NCBI GenBank assembly: GCA_020056895.1
Contig: JAGVGV010000397.1
Location: forward strand, 1-7,320
Direction of reading: 5' to 3'
Source: Deltaproteobacteria bacterium
GTDB taxonomy: Bacteria; Desulfobacterota; Desulfarculia; Adiutricales; JAGVGV01
DNA: 7,320 nt
Part shown: piece by piece, positions 5,151 to 7,320 of the stretch
How positions within the stretch are numbered: position 1 is the stretch's first letter
How the letters are laid out: every line of letters starts with the position of its first letter
Position numbers and translations under genes: made by a program
Notes under the pieces: generated by a model
What the model was told of the DNA's origin: nothing
The model's database searches: none
Seen by the model: the letters and a program-made list of their open reading frames with translations, nothing else

Positions 5151-5768
5151 GTGAAACTGCCATACCAAAAACTGGAAAAGCTGAAACAGCCCCATAAGCT
5201 GGCCATCCTGTTCGGCACGCTGGCCCTCTTTGGCGTGGTTTTCTACTTTCTCCTGTATTCGCCGGTCACGGTCAAAATCAAAGAGAACGAAACGGTCATC
5301 GCCGATCTCGAAGCCAAAATCACGCAGCATAAACAAAAGGCTCGCGATATCCCCATCATCAAAAAGAGGTTGGACGAAGTCCGGTTGCAGTTTGAATTCG
5401 CCAAAAAATTCCTGCCCACCAAAAAAGAAGTCCATCGGCTGCTCGAAGCCATTTCCGAAAATGGGCATCAATCCGGACTGAACGTAGTCTTCTTCAAGCC
5501 GCAGCCTGAAACCAAAAAGGACTTTTACGCGGAAATCGCGTTCGACATGAAGGTGGAAGGTCCCTATCTGAACGTGGCCAACTTTTTTTATCGATTGGGA
5601 CGGTTGGAGCGGATCGTGAACATCGAGAACGTGCGTATGGCGCAACCCAAATTGGTCGATGGTGAAATGACCCTGACCGCCGATTGCCTGGGGAAAACGT
5701 TCCGGTTTTTGACCTCCGAGGAGATCGAGGAACAAAAAACCCGGGCCGCGGCCAAAGGTAAAAAGTAA
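5151..5768 (+). CDS. pilO: Type IV pilus inner-membrane protein PilO
   Basis: PilO forms a heterodimer with PilN at the inner membrane and holds PilP, bridging towards the secretin. The 205-residue product has a short cytoplasmic N-terminus, one membrane span at about 17-36 and a coiled coil at about 42-85. A ferredoxin-like domain follows, with FLPTKKEVHRLLEAISENG (87-105) and the family-typical MKVEGPYLNVANFFYRLGRL (133-152) leading into VNIENVRM. The C-terminus ends in a basic, Ala-rich tail. It starts at GTG, 9 bp after the pilN stop, with a run of six Gs as ribosome site. No anomalies. Confidence 0.97.
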   Translation: MKLPYQKLEKLKQPHKLAILFGTLALFGVVFYFLLYSPVTVKIKENETVIADLEAKITQHKQKARDIPIIKKRLDEVRLQFEFAKKFLPTKKEVHRLLEAISENGHQSGLNVVFFKPQPETKKDFYAEIAFDMKVEGPYLNVANFFYRLGRLERIVNIENVRMAQPKLVDGEMTLTADCLGKTFRFLTSEEIEEQKTRAAAKGKK

Positions 5769-5777
5769 GGACGGACC

Positions 5778-6452
5778 ATGAGACGCCATAAGGGTTTCCC
5801 TATGCCTCAGACGAATCGGACGCGAAGCCCATGGGCCCTTCGAGGATTCCGTGCTCTGGTGGTTTTAGCTTTGAGCCTGATGATCCTGACCACGGGGGGC
5901 TGCTTTCTAGAAGGTCTTTTCGGTAAAGGCAAGAAGGCGGAACCTCCCGCTCCCCAGCCGACGGCGTCCACCAAGACACCGGCCAAACCCGGCGAGGCCA
6001 AGAAAGCCGAGCCTCCGGCCGAGGAGTCCCCCATGACCATGGAAAAACTCCAACAGATGTACGACGCCAAGGCGGCCAAGTACGTTTTTGACGCGAACCA
6101 GATGGTGGACCCCTTCCAGCCGATCACGGCGGTTTTCGCGGCGACGACGGTCGAGGAAACACCGGTGGTCGAAGGGGAGCCGAAAGGTCCGCTGGAGAAG
6201 ATGGACCTGGCTCAGGTTCGGCTGGTGGCTATCGTCGTGGCCGGGGAAAACACCCGTGCGCTGGTGGAGGATACCGCCGGCCTGGGGTACATCATCAGCG
6301 TTGGCACGAAAATAGGCAAAAACGGAGGCAAGGTGATCCAGATTCTCCCCGATACGGTGGAGGTCGAGGAACCGACCAAGACCTTGAAAGGGGAAAAGAA
6401 AACCAAAGTCTCCAGCTTGAAGCTTCCTCGTACCGAAGGAGAAACGAAATGA
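5778..6452 (+). CDS. pilP: Type IV pilus lipoprotein PilP
   Basis: PilP is a periplasmic protein, usually lipid-anchored in the inner membrane, whose C-terminal beta domain contacts the secretin PilQ and whose N-terminal tail binds PilN/PilO. The 224-residue product has a basic N-terminus (to about 25), a hydrophobic core (26-37) and then TTGGC with Cys42 as the likely lipidated residue. A Pro/Ala/Lys-rich linker follows (about 52-84), then the conserved DPFQP (111-115) and the HR domain LAQVRLVAIVVAGENTRALV (144-163) with the VGTKIGKNGGKV turn. The lipobox is imperfect: position -3 is Thr, not Leu/Val/Ile. The ATG at 5778 has AAGGA 6 nt upstream and is preferred over Met9, which has no ribosome site. 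Its TGA overlaps the pilQ ATG by 4 bp. Confidence 0.95.
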   Translation: MRRHKGFPMPQTNRTRSPWALRGFRALVVLALSLMILTTGGCFLEGLFGKGKKAEPPAPQPTASTKTPAKPGEAKKAEPPAEESPMTMEKLQQMYDAKAAKYVFDANQMVDPFQPITAVFAATTVEETPVVEGEPKGPLEKMDLAQVRLVAIVVAGENTRALVEDTAGLGYIISVGTKIGKNGGKVIQILPDTVEVEEPTKTLKGEKKTKVSSLKLPRTEGETK

Positions 6453-7320
6453 ATCGGGCAAGGCTCGTTCTTCAGGCGGTCATCCTGGTCCTCTGCTTGG
6501 CCTTGTTCCTGACCGGTTGCGCCACGCCGGGAACGAACACCGGCTCAGGAGCGGAGGGTTCCGGCGGCGCGGACGGCGCGGCGGATGGTTCCGCCACCGT
6601 TCTCGGCCTCAAGTCCGAAGACGCCGGTCGTCAAACCCGGGTCGTCATCACGGGTGCTCAGCCATTGACGTACCGCGCCGATCTCGAATCCCAGCCACCG
6701 GCCATCGTAATGGACGTGACCGGCCAGGCCGCATCCACCGTTCAGGGCGTAACTCAGGTCCGGAACGGATTGGTGGACCGGGTGGAAGTGGCTCCCGCCG
6801 CCGGCCAAACCAACACGGTTCGCGTTCGGATCGAACTGACCCGCCTCACTACGTATCAGGTGGTCCGGGAAAACAACAACCTGGTGGTTCTGGTGGAAAA
6901 CGCCGGTACCGTGACCTCGGCCGACCTCGATGTGCCGGATGTGCCTTTGACCGCCGCTCAGATGGCCGGTGGGACCGCACGGATTACGGGCGTGGATTTC
7001 AAGCCCGTGGGACGTACCGGGAGGACCCGGTTGATGATTCGGACGGACAAACTGGTGTCCCCGAACGTGCTTTCCCGGGATGGCGGTAAAACCGTGATAC
7101 TGTCCGTGGGACCGGCCTCGATCGGCCCCGAACTGTCGCGGGCGCTGGATACTTCCTATTTCCAGAGCGCCGTCAATTTGATCAAACCGACCCAGTCCTC
7201 GGGCAAGTCCGTCGAGTTCCTGATCCGCCTCCGAAGCATGGTCCCCTATCATCTGGGGCAAAAGGGGCTCACCACCTATCTTGACTTCGATCCTACGGGC
7301 GCGGCCCCCCGAAGCGCGGA
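6449..7320 (+). CDS. pilQ: Type IV pilus secretin PilQ, N-terminal part (partial, lipobox present)
   Basis: PilQ forms the outer-membrane ring through which the pilus passes. Only 290 codons are here; the N0/N1 and secretin domains lie beyond the right edge. The N-terminus is a lipoprotein-type signal: MNRARL, hydrophobic residues about 7-20, then LTGC with Cys24 at the expected cleavage point. A Gly/Ala/Ser-rich linker (28-48) follows. Then come two AMIN-like beta repeats, about 50-150 (RVVITGAQPLTYRADL ... AIVMDVTG ... LVVLVEN) and about 177-285 (ITGVDFKPVGRTGRTRLMIR ... TVILSVG ... TYLDFDPT). AMIN domains bind peptidoglycan and are typical of PilQ. The start is fixed by the ATGA overlap with pilP and by AAGGA a few bases upstream. 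The call rests on AMIN repeats plus operon position, since the secretin core is not visible. A lipidated PilQ is less usual than a plain signal peptide. Confidence 0.92.
   Translation, partial: MNRARLVLQAVILVLCLALFLTGCATPGTNTGSGAEGSGGADGAADGSATVLGLKSEDAGRQTRVVITGAQPLTYRADLESQPPAIVMDVTGQAASTVQGVTQVRNGLVDRVEVAPAAGQTNTVRVRIELTRLTTYQVVRENNNLVVLVENAGTVTSADLDVPDVPLTAAQMAGGTARITGVDFKPVGRTGRTRLMIRTDKLVSPNVLSRDGGKTVILSVGPASIGPELSRALDTSYFQSAVNLIKPTQSSGKSVEFLIRLRSMVPYHLGQKGLTTYLDFDPTGAAPRSA

Noticed and set aside
6517..7089. Plus-strand ORF of 190 codons
   Set aside because: It is an Arg/Gly-rich shadow frame of pilQ; the real frame starts at 6449 and runs off the window edge.

Overview
The window is an ordinary bacterial chromosomal stretch of moderately high GC. 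It holds two divergent gene blocks separated by a long AT-richer spacer. The gene set fits a Gram-negative, diderm bacterium because it has a type IV pilus secretin and two lipoprotein-like pilus proteins. A tiny XRE/Cro-type regulator heading a pilMNOPQ cluster, with a PilR-like response regulator nearby, recalls Desulfobacterota/Deltaproteobacteria-type genomes. That placement is inference from remembered gene order, not a search.

Left block, minus strand, read from high to low coordinates: signal peptidase I (lepB, 1712-2359), type I dihydroorotase (pyrC, 90-1448), and the first 39 codons of a response regulator (1-118, cut by the window edge) whose start lies inside the end of pyrC. The 263-bp gap between lepB and pyrC carries a good extended -10 box and short hairpins, so pyrC and the regulator probably have their own promoter.

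Central spacer, about 2360-3157: gene-poor, dropping to roughly 25-50% GC between 2701 and 3050. At its right end are a near-perfect AT-only palindrome (2983-3011), a sigma70-type promoter (3017-3045) and a roughly 107-nt leader that can fold so that it pairs with the Shine-Dalgarno of the first downstream gene.

Right block, plus strand: a 67-residue HTH regulator (TTG start), then pilM, pilN, pilO, pilP and the N-terminal third or so of pilQ, which runs off the right edge. The genes are tightly packed, with 4-bp overlaps at pilM/pilN and pilP/pilQ and gaps of 9-29 bp elsewhere, so they are almost certainly one transcript. Together PilM (cytoplasmic actin-like), PilN and PilO (inner membrane), PilP (periplasmic lipoprotein) and PilQ (outer-membrane secretin) form the alignment complex that links the pilus motor to the outer-membrane pore.

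I did not find a new defence, mobile or RNA-guided system. The most interesting part is the regulatory block in front of the pil operon: palindrome, promoter, switch-like leader, overlapping mini-ORF, non-ATG starts and a co-transcribed small DNA-binding protein. A lipobox on PilQ itself is the second point of interest.
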